Numbered from the stretch's first letter, positions 16,563-26,650 are shown. The stretch: 64,000 bases of DNA from Roseivirga ehrenbergii (GCF_001593005.1 NZ_LQZQ01000002.1:124001-188000), one strand, 5' to 3'. The notes: a model not told the origin generated them from the letters alone. Program-made: numbers and translations.

Positions 16563-17930
16563 TTAATAACTATCGTCTAATGCAAAAATAGGCTTTCGAT
16601 TGATCCATCTGCCTCGTGTAAAGTCAGGGAATTGAACTGGCTCTCCACCTTGAAGAATAGATTGTTCTGAAAGCGCAGTAACTGCCATCCAAGCAGCACC
16701 ATCATAGACATCAATTGGCATTGGCGCACCTCTTTTCAGGGCTTCTACAAAAGCATGGAATACGAAGAAGTCCATACCGCCATGACCAGCACCCGAAGCT
16801 TTTTCGCCATATTTTTTCCAAAGCGGATGATCGTATTTTTCCATCATCTCTTTGTCAGACTGCCACTGATGTGGTCGGCCTTGCCCTTCTACATAAAGTG
16901 ATTTATTAATGTCCATCCAAAGTCCTTTGGTACCCTGAAAGCGGAAGCCTAAAGAATACGGCCTTGGAAGGTTAGTATCATGGGTAAGGTTAATGGTTTC
17001 ACCGTTTACGGTTCTAATCATGGTGGTGACCACATCGCCTAATTTGAAATCTACTTTGGCGTTCGGGTGGTCTTTTCCTCCTTTCGGGTGATTCACAATA
17101 TAGTCGTGTAAACCTCTGCTTTTCGAACTCATGGAAGTAAGGTAGGCCATTCGGTTACCTCTGTTCAGGTTAATGGCCGTAGCTACTGGGCCTAAACCGT
17201 GTGTTGGGTAAAGTTCTGCGTTTCTATGTACCGAATGCGTTGTTCTCCATTTCGATTCGCTATATCCATTTTCACCAAACTCAACCCCTTGTCCATAAGC
17301 CGATTTACCATCGTTGAGTTTTACGCCCCTTAGGTCATGTTGATAGCCTCCTTCTAGGTGAATCATTTCACCAAAAAGGTCATCGCGCACCATGTTTAAA
17401 ACCGCCATTACATCTCTTCTGTAACACACGTTTTCCATAAACATCAAAGGCACACCAGTTTCTTCTTGTGCGTTCACTAAATCCCAGCATTCTTCAATAT
17501 CGGTAGCGCCAGAAACCTCGAGGGCAACCGCCTTTCCAGCCTTCATGGCCGCAACAGCCATTGGTACGTGCCAAACCCATGGGGTGGCAATATACACCGC
17601 GTCTAGGTTATCCATTTCGAGCATCTTGTGGTACGCTTCACCATCACCGTCAAAGCGTACAGGCTTTTTACCTCCGCTTTTTGTAATCATGTCTTCGGCC
17701 TTTTGCAAAACCGCAGTGTCTACATCACAAATGGCTACTACTTCAACATCGTCTCTTAATAAGGCTACATTCAATTGGCTTCGACCTCTTTCACCTGTAC
17801 CAATAAAGCCCATTCTGATAACAGACTTCTTTTGATCTGAAAAAAGCATGGTAGGCGATACAAAAGGCAATGCTGCTCCAACAGTTGCCGTATTTCTAAT
17901 AAAGTTTCTTCTGGAAAGTGGAGGTGTCAT
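16563..17930 (-). CDS. GH109-type glycosidase (Gfo/Idh/MocA fold), probable alpha-N-acetylgalactosaminidase
   Basis: The protein starts with a Tat signal (SRRNFIRN) and continues with a Rossmann domain (GFIGTGERGRSQ, VEVVAICDVD). Segments diagnostic of NAD-dependent family GH109 are present: ENVCYRRDVMAVLNMVR, GGYQHDLR, GVEFGENGYSESKWRT, LYPTHGLGP, NRGNR and GAGHGGMDFF. Characterised relatives release terminal GalNAc by an oxidation-elimination mechanism with bound NAD, folded before Tat export. The ATG at 17930 is preferred over a TTG three codons upstream. The length of 455 aa is normal. It is monocistronic. Specificity for GalNAc is inferred from the family. Confidence 0.88.
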   Translation of the reverse strand: MTPPLSRRNFIRNTATVGAALPFVSPTMLFSDQKKSVIRMGFIGTGERGRSQLNVALLRDDVEVVAICDVDTAVLQKAEDMITKSGGKKPVRFDGDGEAYHKMLEMDNLDAVYIATPWVWHVPMAVAAMKAGKAVALEVSGATDIEECWDLVNAQEETGVPLMFMENVCYRRDVMAVLNMVRDDLFGEMIHLEGGYQHDLRGVKLNDGKSAYGQGVEFGENGYSESKWRTTHSVHRNAELYPTHGLGPVATAINLNRGNRMAYLTSMSSKSRGLHDYIVNHPKGGKDHPNAKVDFKLGDVVTTMIRTVNGETINLTHDTNLPRPYSLGFRFQGTKGLWMDINKSLYVEGQGRPHQWQSDKEMMEKYDHPLWKKYGEKASGAGHGGMDFFVFHAFVEALKRGAPMPIDVYDGAAWMAVTALSEQSILQGGEPVQFPDFTRGRWINRKPIFALDDSY

Positions 17931-18123
17931 AATTGTCAAAATTTGATTTTCAAATTAAGGTATTTTTTCGAATGATGTAGTCAATAAATTTAACTCCTTC
18001 ACTCTCAATAGATTAATTCAAATCGTGTGTTAAGGCTATATTAATAAAGCTCCTTGGTCTTGTTTGAGCCATTATTTTACTAACTTATATCAACCTTTCT
18101 ACTTAATTATTGACCAACCTGAT

Positions 18124-19476
18124 ATGGCAAAAGCTAAGACGCTGAGTGAGAAGAAAATTTTCGTACTTGATACTTCCGTAATACTTTTTGAACACATCTC
18201 CATCATGAATTTCGAGGAACACGATATTGGGATTCCCATTACCGTGTTGGAAGAATTGGACCAGTTCAAAAAAGGAAATGACACCAAGAATTTTGAGGCC
18301 CGTGAGTTTACCCGCTTACTCGATAAGCTGGCGCAGGATAAATCTTTGCAAGACTGGATTCCCCTTAACGGGAAAACCCGCGGTAGCCTGAAGGTGATTA
18401 TGGAAGCAGGCACGGGAAAAGGAGAACTGGATGCCAATGAGGTTTTTGGAGAAACGAAAAACGACCACCGAATTCTCAATGCCGCCCTGCGCATGCGCGA
18501 TGAAAACAAAGGCAGAAAAGTAATTCTGGTCAGTAAGGATATTAACCTTCGGTTGAAAGCAAAGTCGATGGGCTTGGCAGCTGAAGACTACGAAACTGGA
18601 AAGATTAAGAATGTTCAATCGCTGAGAAAAGGGATGATTGAAATCGAAAAGGTAGATTCTGATTTAGTGAATCACCTTTATGAAGATGGAACGATTGAAC
18701 CTAAAGAAGTGCTCAAAAGGAAGAAAGCACATCCGAATCAATACTTTATTTTAAAGAGCGATAAGAACTCGGTATTGGCGCATTACAATGTCAATGAAGA
18801 CTGTATTCAGAAGGTAGACAAACGCCCAGTGTCAGGCATTAAACCGCGCAATGCCGAACAGACTTTTGCAATTCATGCCATTATGAATCCCGATGTTAAA
18901 CTGGTGACCATTCAGGGCGTAGCAGGAACAGGAAAAACCTTGCTGACTTTGGCGGGTGCTTTGGAACAACGCAGAGAATACAAGCAGATTTATTTGGCCC
19001 GACCTATTGTGCCTTTGAGTAATAAAGACATTGGTTATTTGCCGGGTGATATTAAATCGAAGCTAAACCCTTATATGGAACCGCTTTGGGACAACCTCAA
19101 ATTTATTCAGAACCAATACAAAGAATCGGACAAGGAATTTAAAACCATTACTGATATGGTGGCCAAAGAAAAGTTGATGATTACGCCTCTGGCTTACATC
19201 CGTGGACGTAGTTTATCGAACATTTTCTTTATTGTAGACGAAGCCCAAAACCTAACGCCACACGAAATCAAAACGATAATTACCCGAGCAGGCGAAAACA
19301 CCAAAATCGTGTTTACGGGCGATATCTACCAAATTGATACGCCTTACTTAGACTCACAATCGAATGGACTTTCTTACTTGATCGATAGAGTAAAAGATCA
19401 TCCGCTCTATGCGCACATTACCCTTGAAAAAGGCGAGAGGTCTGAGTTAGCGAATTTGGCAAATGAGATGTTGTAG
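18124..19476 (+). CDS. PIN domain-PhoH family ATPase (PhoH2/YlaK type)
   Basis: An N-terminal PIN nuclease domain (KIFVLDTSVILFE, ITVLEELDQFK, LDANEVFGETKNDHRIL, VSKDINLRLKAKSMGL) is fused to a PhoH ATPase domain. The Walker A motif GVAGTGKT is near residue 265 and the Walker B-like FFIVDEAQNL near residue 372. Characterised PhoH2 proteins are ATP-dependent RNA helicase-ribonucleases. The ATG at 18124 is chosen over an upstream TTG because MAKAKTLSEKK leads directly into the PIN fold. The length of 450 aa is typical. The acidic PIN residues appear intact, so an active cytoplasmic nuclease is likely. Confidence 0.93.
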   Translation: MAKAKTLSEKKIFVLDTSVILFEHISIMNFEEHDIGIPITVLEELDQFKKGNDTKNFEAREFTRLLDKLAQDKSLQDWIPLNGKTRGSLKVIMEAGTGKGELDANEVFGETKNDHRILNAALRMRDENKGRKVILVSKDINLRLKAKSMGLAAEDYETGKIKNVQSLRKGMIEIEKVDSDLVNHLYEDGTIEPKEVLKRKKAHPNQYFILKSDKNSVLAHYNVNEDCIQKVDKRPVSGIKPRNAEQTFAIHAIMNPDVKLVTIQGVAGTGKTLLTLAGALEQRREYKQIYLARPIVPLSNKDIGYLPGDIKSKLNPYMEPLWDNLKFIQNQYKESDKEFKTITDMVAKEKLMITPLAYIRGRSLSNIFFIVDEAQNLTPHEIKTIITRAGENTKIVFTGDIYQIDTPYLDSQSNGLSYLIDRVKDHPLYAHITLEKGERSELANLANEML

Positions 19477-19516
19477 GAGCTCTAATATAGTCTTTCAAAT
19501 TATCGTTTTTCTTTTT

Positions 19517-21697
19517 ATGAATGCCCGAGTCATTATTTTCCATCTATTATTTATTCTTTTCTCATTAGCTCTGTTTGGGCAAAAGAAGATCAATTACCCA
19601 ACTGTCGAAAAAGCGAATATTTATGATATCTATCATGGTGATTCCATTCATGATCCCTACCAATGGATGGAAAACCTTGAAGACCCAAGACTTAAAGGTT
19701 GGCTGGAAGATCAAAAGGACATTCTCGAAAAGAAAAAAAGGCAACATGTCAACACTCAAAATCTAAATGCTCAATTGTATTCCTTGTACTCTAAGACTAT
19801 TGAAATAGTAGATAGCGACTACGAACCAGAGTTATACTTTGAGAGTGAAAAGTATCAGTTCGATTATAAAACCGTACGAAATGACCGCACGCCTGAATTA
19901 CTCTTTAAGAGAACTGCGGATAAACGATATCGAGTTTTGTTTAGAATGCGTGACTTAAGACGTAACAAGGACGATAACGTGGTAGTCGAGAATGTGATCA
20001 TTAACGATGATGAGAACCTAGCTGCTCTATTTGTCTCTTTTAATGGTAGCGATTGGAGGGAAGTCTATTTCTGTGATTTAATAAAAGAAGAGTTACTGCC
20101 AGAGAAACTCACTTTTTTACGGAATACTAGTTGGTTGGTCTGGCATGGTAGAAATGTCTATTATGACAGATATAACACTTCTGAAGAGTCAGAAATTACC
20201 AAAATAGCACGTGGTCAAAAACTTTTCTTTCATAATGTTGATGAACCACAAGAAAGTGATCGACTTGTTTATACAAATCAAGATACAACTGGTAAAACAC
20301 ATTTTAGATTTCAAAAATTAGGTCCTGAAAAACTTTTCTTTTCCTACAATACGGAATCAAGAAACCGGTTTTATTCTGTGCTCTCAACAGTCAGTTTAAT
20401 TGACAAGCAATCATTCATTCCAAAAAATTTCTTAGTTTATCCTTCTTCTCAAGATGCAAGCTTCAATCTGGAGGCCATTTTCGGAGATACACTTTTGTTG
20501 AGTACAACCTCGGGGGCACCCAATGGTCGAGTCGTAAAGACAAATATCCATCAGGAAAATCAGCTTGCAGAAGTTATTCCTCAGTTTGACATACCCTTAG
20601 TGGATGTTCTGAAAATTGATAAAGACAAGGTCGTGGCGATTTACGCTGATAAAGGAACAAATAAAGCCTTGGTTTTCGATACTCAGGGCACTCTGTTAAA
20701 AAGTATTGAGGCTCCAGCAGGAAAATACCTTTCAAACGTGGCTCTCGATAAAAAAAGAGAAGGTTATTTAACTTTCACTATATCTTCATTTTATCATCCT
20801 GAGTTAAAATTCCACCTCTCTTTGGATAACTTTAAGTTAGAACCTGCCTCTAGGTTAGAGATGCCTTATGATCCTGAAGAATTAGAAACAAAGTATGTGA
20901 CCTACACCTCAAAGGATGGCACCGAAATTCCAATGTATCTCACAATGAAGAAAGGACTAAAAATGAATGGAAAAAACCCGACCCTTATCTATGGTTATGG
21001 CGGATATGGAATCACATTAAGACCGAATTTCGATGAAGCACATACACTCATGATTTTACACGGTGGAATTTTAGCGGTTCCTGCTGTGCGTGGTAGTGGA
21101 GAGAAAGGACGGGATTGGGCATTGGAAGGTAGACGACTTAAAAAGCAAAATACGATAGATGATTTTATCAGTGCGGCAGAGTACTTGATAGAAAATAAAT
21201 ACACCTCTTGTGAAAAACTGGCTTTAAATGGCTCATCACATGGTGGGCTAATTATGACTTCAGTAATGATTCAGAGACCAGAACTTTTCAAAACGGTTAT
21301 TGCTGAAGCAGGGCCTTATGATATGTTAAGATTGGAAAATTACTCGGCTGGATATACTTTCACCAATCTTGATGAATTTGGATCAGTTAACAATAAAACA
21401 GATTTCGATAATCTTCTCTCTTATTCCCCGCTTCATAATGTGAAATCGGGTATTAAATATCCAAACTTACTGCTCATTACTGGAGATAGCGATACACGTG
21501 TGCCACCTTTTCACACCTATAAATTTCTTGCTACTCTACAGGAAAAAGCATCGAATGAATCATTATACCACCTTTATGTCATCCCTGGGACTGGGCATGA
21601 TCAAGGCCAAACAAATGCTGATTTTTCTGACTACTTGATATACAAATACTACTTTTTGTTTGATCAGCTTGGCATAGAGTTTTACCTGCCCAGGTAA
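19517..21697 (+). CDS. Prolyl oligopeptidase (family S9A), secreted
   Basis: The 726-residue protein begins with a signal peptide (residues 1-22, ending LALFGQ), then HDPYQWMENLEDP of the S9A N-terminus, a seven-blade propeller region, and an alpha/beta hydrolase domain. The nucleophile is Ser574 in GSSHGG, with Asp in GDSDTRVPPFH and His in GTGHDQGQ completing the triad. It cleaves short peptides after proline, probably in the periplasm. The ATG at 19517 is chosen because it starts the signal peptide; the frame extends 18 codons upstream into the PhoH gene. It lies 40 bp after the phoH stop on the same strand. Confidence 0.92.
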   Translation: MNARVIIFHLLFILFSLALFGQKKINYPTVEKANIYDIYHGDSIHDPYQWMENLEDPRLKGWLEDQKDILEKKKRQHVNTQNLNAQLYSLYSKTIEIVDSDYEPELYFESEKYQFDYKTVRNDRTPELLFKRTADKRYRVLFRMRDLRRNKDDNVVVENVIINDDENLAALFVSFNGSDWREVYFCDLIKEELLPEKLTFLRNTSWLVWHGRNVYYDRYNTSEESEITKIARGQKLFFHNVDEPQESDRLVYTNQDTTGKTHFRFQKLGPEKLFFSYNTESRNRFYSVLSTVSLIDKQSFIPKNFLVYPSSQDASFNLEAIFGDTLLLSTTSGAPNGRVVKTNIHQENQLAEVIPQFDIPLVDVLKIDKDKVVAIYADKGTNKALVFDTQGTLLKSIEAPAGKYLSNVALDKKREGYLTFTISSFYHPELKFHLSLDNFKLEPASRLEMPYDPEELETKYVTYTSKDGTEIPMYLTMKKGLKMNGKNPTLIYGYGGYGITLRPNFDEAHTLMILHGGILAVPAVRGSGEKGRDWALEGRRLKKQNTIDDFISAAEYLIENKYTSCEKLALNGSSHGGLIMTSVMIQRPELFKTVIAEAGPYDMLRLENYSAGYTFTNLDEFGSVNNKTDFDNLLSYSPLHNVKSGIKYPNLLLITGDSDTRVPPFHTYKFLATLQEKASNESLYHLYVIPGTGHDQGQTNADFSDYLIYKYYFLFDQLGIEFYLPR

Positions 21698-21912
21698 TCT
21701 GGGAATTAATACCTCACAGCAATCCTACTTCCTAACTTATTTTACAAAAGACTTGATTTCCTTCCATACAGTTATATAACTTGATTGGAAAGGCTTAAGC
21801 CAATGGATTGTCAGATTTGCTGGCGGTGAAAAAAGGAATAAAAATTAAACCACGGAAGGTCATAATGGAGAAGCCGTTAGAAGAGATAAACTGGAGCGTG
21901 ATTTTAAAAAGT

Positions 21913-23073
21913 CTATTTAACCCTTATCGCCTTAGCAACTTCAGTAGCTCGCACCCTTAATTCGTCTGTAGATTCTTCCTTTCCATAAGCCAAGGCTACT
22001 CCCATTCTGCGGAACGGACGGGTAACGGGCTTCCCGAAAATTCTAAAGTCGGAATCTGGAAAATTTGCAGCTTCTACCAAGCCAGAATATACAGGTTCGG
22101 TACCAGCGGATTCGGTTAAAATTACCGCACTGGCTCCGTTGCGCTCTAATTTTATTTCAGGAATAGGCAAGCCCAAAACAGCCCTAGCGTGTAATTCAAA
22201 CTGATTAAAGTTTTGAGTTCCCGCTAAGGTTACCATGCCGGTATCGTGTGGCCTTGGCGAAAGTTCAGAGAAATAAACATCGTCTTTCGTAAGGAAAAAT
22301 TCTACACCCCAAATTCCTGCACCGCCTAAAGCAGTAGTCACTTTTTGAGCAATCTTTTGCGCGCGCTGAAGCTGCCCAGAAGATATGGCGGCTGGTTGCC
22401 AACTTTCCATATAATCGCCCCTCTCTTGGCGGTGGCCAATGGGTGCACAAAAAAGTGTTTCACCATTTTTCTGTGTTACGGTCAGTATCGTTATTTCGGA
22501 TTCAAACTTGATAAATTCCTCCACAATCACTTTGCGGGTAGCCTCGCCACGTGCTTTACTTGCAGCCGACCAGGCCATTTCTATATCCGTAATGTCTTTG
22601 ATCACCGATTGCCCTTTTCCAGAAGAGGACATCAATGGTTTTACCACGCAAGGGAAACCTATTTTATTGACAGAGATAATCAGTTCGTCTAGGCTGGAAG
22701 CGTATAAAAATTTTGGGGTGCGTACCCTTAGTTCTGTAGCGGCTAAATCACGAATGGATTTGCGATTCATGGTGAAGTTGGCTGCCTTAGCACTAGGTAC
22801 CACCTGCATACCTTGTTTCTCATAATCGTATAACCTTTCAGTACGAATGGCTTCAATTTCTGGTACAATCAAATCGGGCTTATGCTTTGCAACAATGCAG
22901 TCAAGTTCCTCCCCATCTAGCATATTAATTACCTCGCACTGATGTGCCACTTGCATGGCCGGGGCTTGATCGTAACTATCGACAGCAATAACATGTTGGC
23001 CTAACCTTTGGCAGGCGATAACAAACTCTTTACCCAGCTCTCCGGAGCCTAAAAGAAGGATTTTCTTGCGCAT
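21913..23073 (-). CDS. purT: Formate-dependent phosphoribosylglycinamide formyltransferase
   Basis: PurT is an ATP-grasp enzyme that uses formate and ATP to convert GAR to formyl-GAR in purine synthesis, an alternative to folate-dependent PurN. The sequence shows the N-terminal [11 protein letters not shown], the ATP-grasp segments [32 protein letters not shown] and [28 protein letters not shown], and the C-terminal [11 protein letters not shown]. The ATG at 23073 fits the family; the frame could start eight codons upstream at TTG. The length of 386 aa is normal. It is monocistronic. Confidence 0.95.
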   Translation of the reverse strand: MRKKILLLGSGELGKEFVIACQRLGQHVIAVDSYDQAPAMQVAHQCEVINMLDGEELDCIVAKHKPDLIVPEIEAIRTERLYDYEKQGMQVVPSAKAANFTMNRKSIRDLAATELRVRTPKFLYASSLDELIISVNKIGFPCVVKPLMSSSGKGQSVIKDITDIEMAWSAASKARGEATRKVIVEEFIKFESEITILTVTQKNGETLFCAPIGHRQERGDYMESWQPAAISSGQLQRAQKIAQKVTTALGGAGIWGVEFFLTKDDVYFSELSPRPHDTGMVTLAGTQNFNQFELHARAVLGLPIPEIKLERNGASAVILTESAGTEPVYSGLVEAANFPDSDFRIFGKPVTRPFRRMGVALAYGKEESTDELRVRATEVAKAIRVK

Positions 23074-23150
23074 AATTTTAGCTTGATTGGTAGACAAAGA
23101 TAAAATTTATACTCCGAAAATAATCCTTATTTCTAATCTGTTGACTAAGC

Positions 23151-23420
23151 CTACATAGGTACAATTACATAAATGATGAGAGCATAAATGGCATAAATAA
23201 GACCAAGGGTTTGGCTGATATTTTTCTCACGCTTCGGAATGCCCATTTTCTTCACAATACTTACATTCATGCCAATGGCAAAAAGGATAAGCCCTAATGA
23301 AATACCCATGGTTACAGAATGATCTTCCGAAGTGATTTTATCAGTTCTCATTCCAACTTCCAAAACAATGGAGGCAAGAAAAAAGGCCAGTGAAGTACGT
23401 TGAATATGGTGGTGTTTCAT
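23151..23420 (-). CDS. Small membrane protein, function unknown
   Basis: The 89-residue protein has three hydrophobic stretches (about 9-24, 37-52 and 67-88) separated by short charged loops, one being KKMGIPKREKN. Its ATG at 23420 overlaps the stop of the GT9 gene as ATGA, so it is translationally coupled to that gene; an ATG three codons upstream also exists. No family is recognised. The operon position suggests an envelope role. Confidence 0.65.
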   Translation of the reverse strand: MKHHHIQRTSLAFFLASIVLEVGMRTDKITSEDHSVTMGISLGLILFAIGMNVSIVKKMGIPKREKNISQTLGLIYAIYALIIYVIVPM

Positions 23421-24433
23421 GGAATCCAAAAGTCAAAAATAATGTCGTTCATGCACTTGAAATGTCCCTTCGGGCATTTATCGAAACCGATTTTAGAACA
23501 AGGTCGGCAATCCAGTTTCTTGTTTTCTAAAATGGTGAATTTTGTTTGGTAAGGATACATTCCAAACTCAGGAATGGTATTTCCCCAAATGGAAAATATG
23601 TTTTTGTTAAAGGCCGCAGCAATGTGCATTAAGCCTGTATCGTGGGTGAACACATGACTGGCACCTTTTAATATAGAAGCCGATTGATTTAGGTTGAATT
23701 TTCCGCAAGCATTATAAATAATGGCCTTCTTACCCATTTCCTCTAAAGGCGAAATCATATCTTCCTTGTCGTGTTTTCTGTTGAAGAAGTCTTCGAGCCT
23801 TTCGCCATTTTCTACGTCTTCTTTTCCGCCCAAAACCACAATCGGTTTGTTGATTTTATCGCAAAGCTCAATCATCCGATCGATGGGTAGTTTTTTGGTG
23901 TGGAGCTGGCCACCTATGGCAAAAGCAATGTATCCGTTGCGGTGCGTTTCAGGAAGCCAGTCTTTTTCTATTTCATCTTTTTCAGGAATAAAATAATCAA
24001 GCCCAAGCATGTCTTTCTTCACCCCCAAAGGCTTTACCGTTTCAAAATAACGATCTACAATGTGTACGTTCGGTAGTTTGTTCACTTTGAAATTAACAAT
24101 CAGCCACTTTTCCCAATTCAGCTTATCGAATGCGTTACTCGGTTTGCCCAAACGGGTTTTTATAATGCGAGTGCGAAGGTTATTATGGAGGTCTACAATG
24201 TGGTCGAAGTTCTCTTTCTTCAATTCAGCAATCAAAGGGTTTAAGTCCTTTTCTAGCAAATGCACTTTATCAATGTAAGGGTTGGCTTCTAAAATTGACG
24301 CGAAACCCGCTTTTGTACAGAAGTGAATTTCAGCATCATCCAATTGAGTTTTTAGCGCTCGCACAATGGGGGTAGTGAGCACAATATCGCCAATGGATGA
24401 AAACCGAAGTACAAGGATTTTTTGCTTAGCCAT
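23417..24433 (-). CDS. Glycosyltransferase family 9 (heptosyltransferase-like)
   Basis: The protein has the GT9 layout: N-terminal ILVLRFSSIGDIVLTTPIVRAL, a central IAFAIGGQLHTKKLP donor-domain start, and the C-terminal signature FTHDTGLMHIAAAFNK with SIWGNTIPEFGMYPY. GT9 enzymes add heptose or related sugars to lipopolysaccharide core at the cytoplasmic face of the inner membrane. In Bacteroidota the sugar is uncertain. The length of 338 aa is typical. The start overlaps the polX end by eight bases, and the next gene overlaps its stop, so the three genes form one operon. Confidence 0.9.
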   Translation of the reverse strand: MAKQKILVLRFSSIGDIVLTTPIVRALKTQLDDAEIHFCTKAGFASILEANPYIDKVHLLEKDLNPLIAELKKENFDHIVDLHNNLRTRIIKTRLGKPSNAFDKLNWEKWLIVNFKVNKLPNVHIVDRYFETVKPLGVKKDMLGLDYFIPEKDEIEKDWLPETHRNGYIAFAIGGQLHTKKLPIDRMIELCDKINKPIVVLGGKEDVENGERLEDFFNRKHDKEDMISPLEEMGKKAIIYNACGKFNLNQSASILKGASHVFTHDTGLMHIAAAFNKNIFSIWGNTIPEFGMYPYQTKFTILENKKLDCRPCSKIGFDKCPKGHFKCMNDIIFDFWIP

Positions 24434-26138
24434 TCACTGCGATTTTTTGTTTGCGCTCCGCAAAGTACTTCCCGATTTCTTCAGCGCTTAAAGCATTAAA
24501 TGTCATGTCGGCTGTAAGCCCACCCTTGCGGCCAGCCAGCAAACCATAGTACATATGTTGGTAGCCATCCATTTCGTGTGCATCGGGGTTAATCGCCAGT
24601 TTTACACCTTGTTCTAAAGCATAATGTACCCAGCGCCAGTCCAAATCCAGTCGCCAAGGATTGGCATTGATTTCAATCACCACATTGTGTTTTGCACAAT
24701 GGTCGATTACCAGTTTATGGTCAATCGGGTAGCCTTCTCTTCTGAGCAATAAGCGCCCTGTTGGGTGACCTAAAATGGTAGTATAAGGATTTTCAATGGC
24801 TGTTAAAAGTCGTTGTGTGGCCTTTTCAATGTTCATGTTCAAAATTGAATGCACGGAAGCCACAATGAAATCGAAGGTCGCTAAAACGTCATCGGTATAA
24901 TCGAGCTGGCCATCATAAAGAATGTCAGACTCAATGCCTTTGAAAATTTTAAAGGGCGCTAGTTTTTCGTTCAGTCTGTCAATTTCTTCGTGTTGTTGAA
25001 TCACACGGTCTTCCTTAAGCCCATTGGCATAAAAAGCCGATTTACTGTGATCGCAAATACCTAGGTATTCATAGCCCAAATCTTTGCAATGTTGCGCCAT
25101 TTGTTCAAGGCTATGCTTTCCATCGCTGTAAGTGGAGTGATTATGCAGAATACCTTTTAGGTCTTTCATTTCTACCAACTCAGGCAGTTTTCCGTTTTTA
25201 GCCGCCTCAATTTCGAAAGTACCCTCGCGCATTTCAGGAACAATTTCGGCCAAACCAGCCGCGGCATAAATTTCTTTTTCCGAAGCAAAGTTTTGCTGTC
25301 TTACAATGTCCTTTAAAGTCAGTTTGTCTTTTACTTCTAAGCTGAGGTGCAGATTGCTGCCCGTTCTTAAAAACTGCTCTTTTACAAAGTCTTCCTTTTC
25401 GCAGAAAGAAAGTTGAATCGGAATTCTGAGTTCTTTATAATTTCCTCGCCAGGTAATAGGCCCCGATTCTTCAATCACTTGTTCAAAGTTTTCCGCATCA
25501 TCCAGAGCATCTTCAATGATTTCGATATCATCTGTGCCCACAATCAGGTCAATAACTTCGATGACTTCCATTTTTCTTCGCAGTGCGCCAGTAACTTCAA
25601 TTTTAATATCTGGAGCTATTTCGAGAATTTCTGCCATTACAATTTCTGCCAGCTTTTCGGCTTCGGCATAATGGAGTTTATTGGCATTAGCCTCTTTAAA
25701 TTCTAAGGCATTTATAATGGTCTGTTGCGTTTTTTCGCCAAAGCCTTTCAGCTTGGCTACCAAACCAGAATTGGCGGCTTCTTTCAGTTCATGACCACTT
25801 TCAATGCCCAATTCCTTCCAAAGCACTTTTATTTTTTTAGGGCCAATGCCCTTCATATCGAGCAACTCGACAATGCCTTCTGGGGTGTTTTTGAGGTACT
25901 CTTCTAAAGCAGTAGAAACGCCTCTTTGGTTGATTTCATTAATATTGGCGGCAATACTTTTTCCTACACCGTCAATTTTTTCGAGTTCGGCCAAGGATAA
26001 ATTGCCCAACTCAATGTCGGTTTTATCCAGATTGAACACCGCATTCTGGTAGCCTCTGATCTTGAAACTGTTTTCATCGTGCAGCTCCATAAGGGCAGCC
26101 TGAAGCTTTAATTGTTTAAGGATCGTCTTGTTGTCCAA
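24426..26138 (-). CDS. polX: PolX-family protein with PHP domain, polymerase metal site degenerate
   Basis: An N-terminal helix-hairpin-helix region (KIDGVGKSIA, MKGIGPKKI, LKGFGEKTQ), a family X polymerase palm (GALRRKMEV) and a C-terminal PHP phosphoesterase domain from about residue 328. The PHP motifs are intact: HNHSTYSDG, CDHS, GIESDI, GHPTGR and NPDAHEMDG. In the palm, the usual Asp-x-Asp reads V195-I-D197, and the third catalytic aspartate position appears to be Gln242. Polymerase activity is therefore doubtful while the 3'-5' exonuclease or AP-endonuclease activity of PHP may persist. The only start matching the family N-terminus is TTG at 26138. First gene of an operon with GT9. Confidence 0.93.
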   Translation of the reverse strand: MDNKTILKQLKLQAALMELHDENSFKIRGYQNAVFNLDKTDIELGNLSLAELEKIDGVGKSIAANINEINQRGVSTALEEYLKNTPEGIVELLDMKGIGPKKIKVLWKELGIESGHELKEAANSGLVAKLKGFGEKTQQTIINALEFKEANANKLHYAEAEKLAEIVMAEILEIAPDIKIEVTGALRRKMEVIEVIDLIVGTDDIEIIEDALDDAENFEQVIEESGPITWRGNYKELRIPIQLSFCEKEDFVKEQFLRTGSNLHLSLEVKDKLTLKDIVRQQNFASEKEIYAAAGLAEIVPEMREGTFEIEAAKNGKLPELVEMKDLKGILHNHSTYSDGKHSLEQMAQHCKDLGYEYLGICDHSKSAFYANGLKEDRVIQQHEEIDRLNEKLAPFKIFKGIESDILYDGQLDYTDDVLATFDFIVASVHSILNMNIEKATQRLLTAIENPYTTILGHPTGRLLLRREGYPIDHKLVIDHCAKHNVVIEINANPWRLDLDWRWVHYALEQGVKLAINPDAHEMDGYQHMYYGLLAGRKGGLTADMTFNALSAEEIGKYFAERKQKIAVNG

Positions 26139-26242
26139 AGCGGCAATTTTTAGTTCGAAATAAATGGAAGAAAATGTTCTCCTTTTTTAATCATTGAACA
26201 TTTCCTAAATTCCATCGAAAGCTAATTCAAAAATAAGTCTTT

Positions 26243-26650
26243 ATGAACTATTGGTTGATCAAATCGGAACCGAATACCTACTCTTGGGATGATCTGGTGG
26301 CCAAAGGCACCGACCATTGGGATGGTGTGAGAAATTATGCCGCCCGAAATAACATGAAAGCAATGAAAGTGGGCGATTTGGCTTTTTTCTATCATAGCGT
26401 AAAGGAAAAGGCGATTGTAGGAATTGCGGAATGCGTAAAAGAATATTACCCCGACCCAACCACAGATGACGACCGCTGGGTAGTAGTAGATTTTTCGCCA
26501 AAACAAAAGCTAGAGAAACCAGTAACTTTAGAAGATATAAAGGCTGATGATCGACTTCAAGATATGGATTTTCTTCGCTTGTCTCGCCTTTCAGTTCAGT
26601 CCGTTAAAAAAGAAGAATTTGACATCATTCTAGAAAAATCTCAATCCTAA
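26243..26650 (+). CDS. EVE domain protein
   Basis: The 135-residue protein is almost entirely an EVE domain: MNYWLIKSEPNTYSWDDL at the start, WDGVRNYAARNNMKAMKVGDLAFFYHS, IVGIAECVKEYYPDP and RWVVVDFSP. EVE domains are PUA-like folds that bind modified bases in DNA or RNA. Single-domain versions are widespread and their exact ligand is unknown. It starts at ATG, divergent from polX by about 100 bp, and its stop overlaps the next start as TAATG. Confidence 0.93.
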   Translation: MNYWLIKSEPNTYSWDDLVAKGTDHWDGVRNYAARNNMKAMKVGDLAFFYHSVKEKAIVGIAECVKEYYPDPTTDDDRWVVVDFSPKQKLEKPVTLEDIKADDRLQDMDFLRLSRLSVQSVKKEEFDIILEKSQS

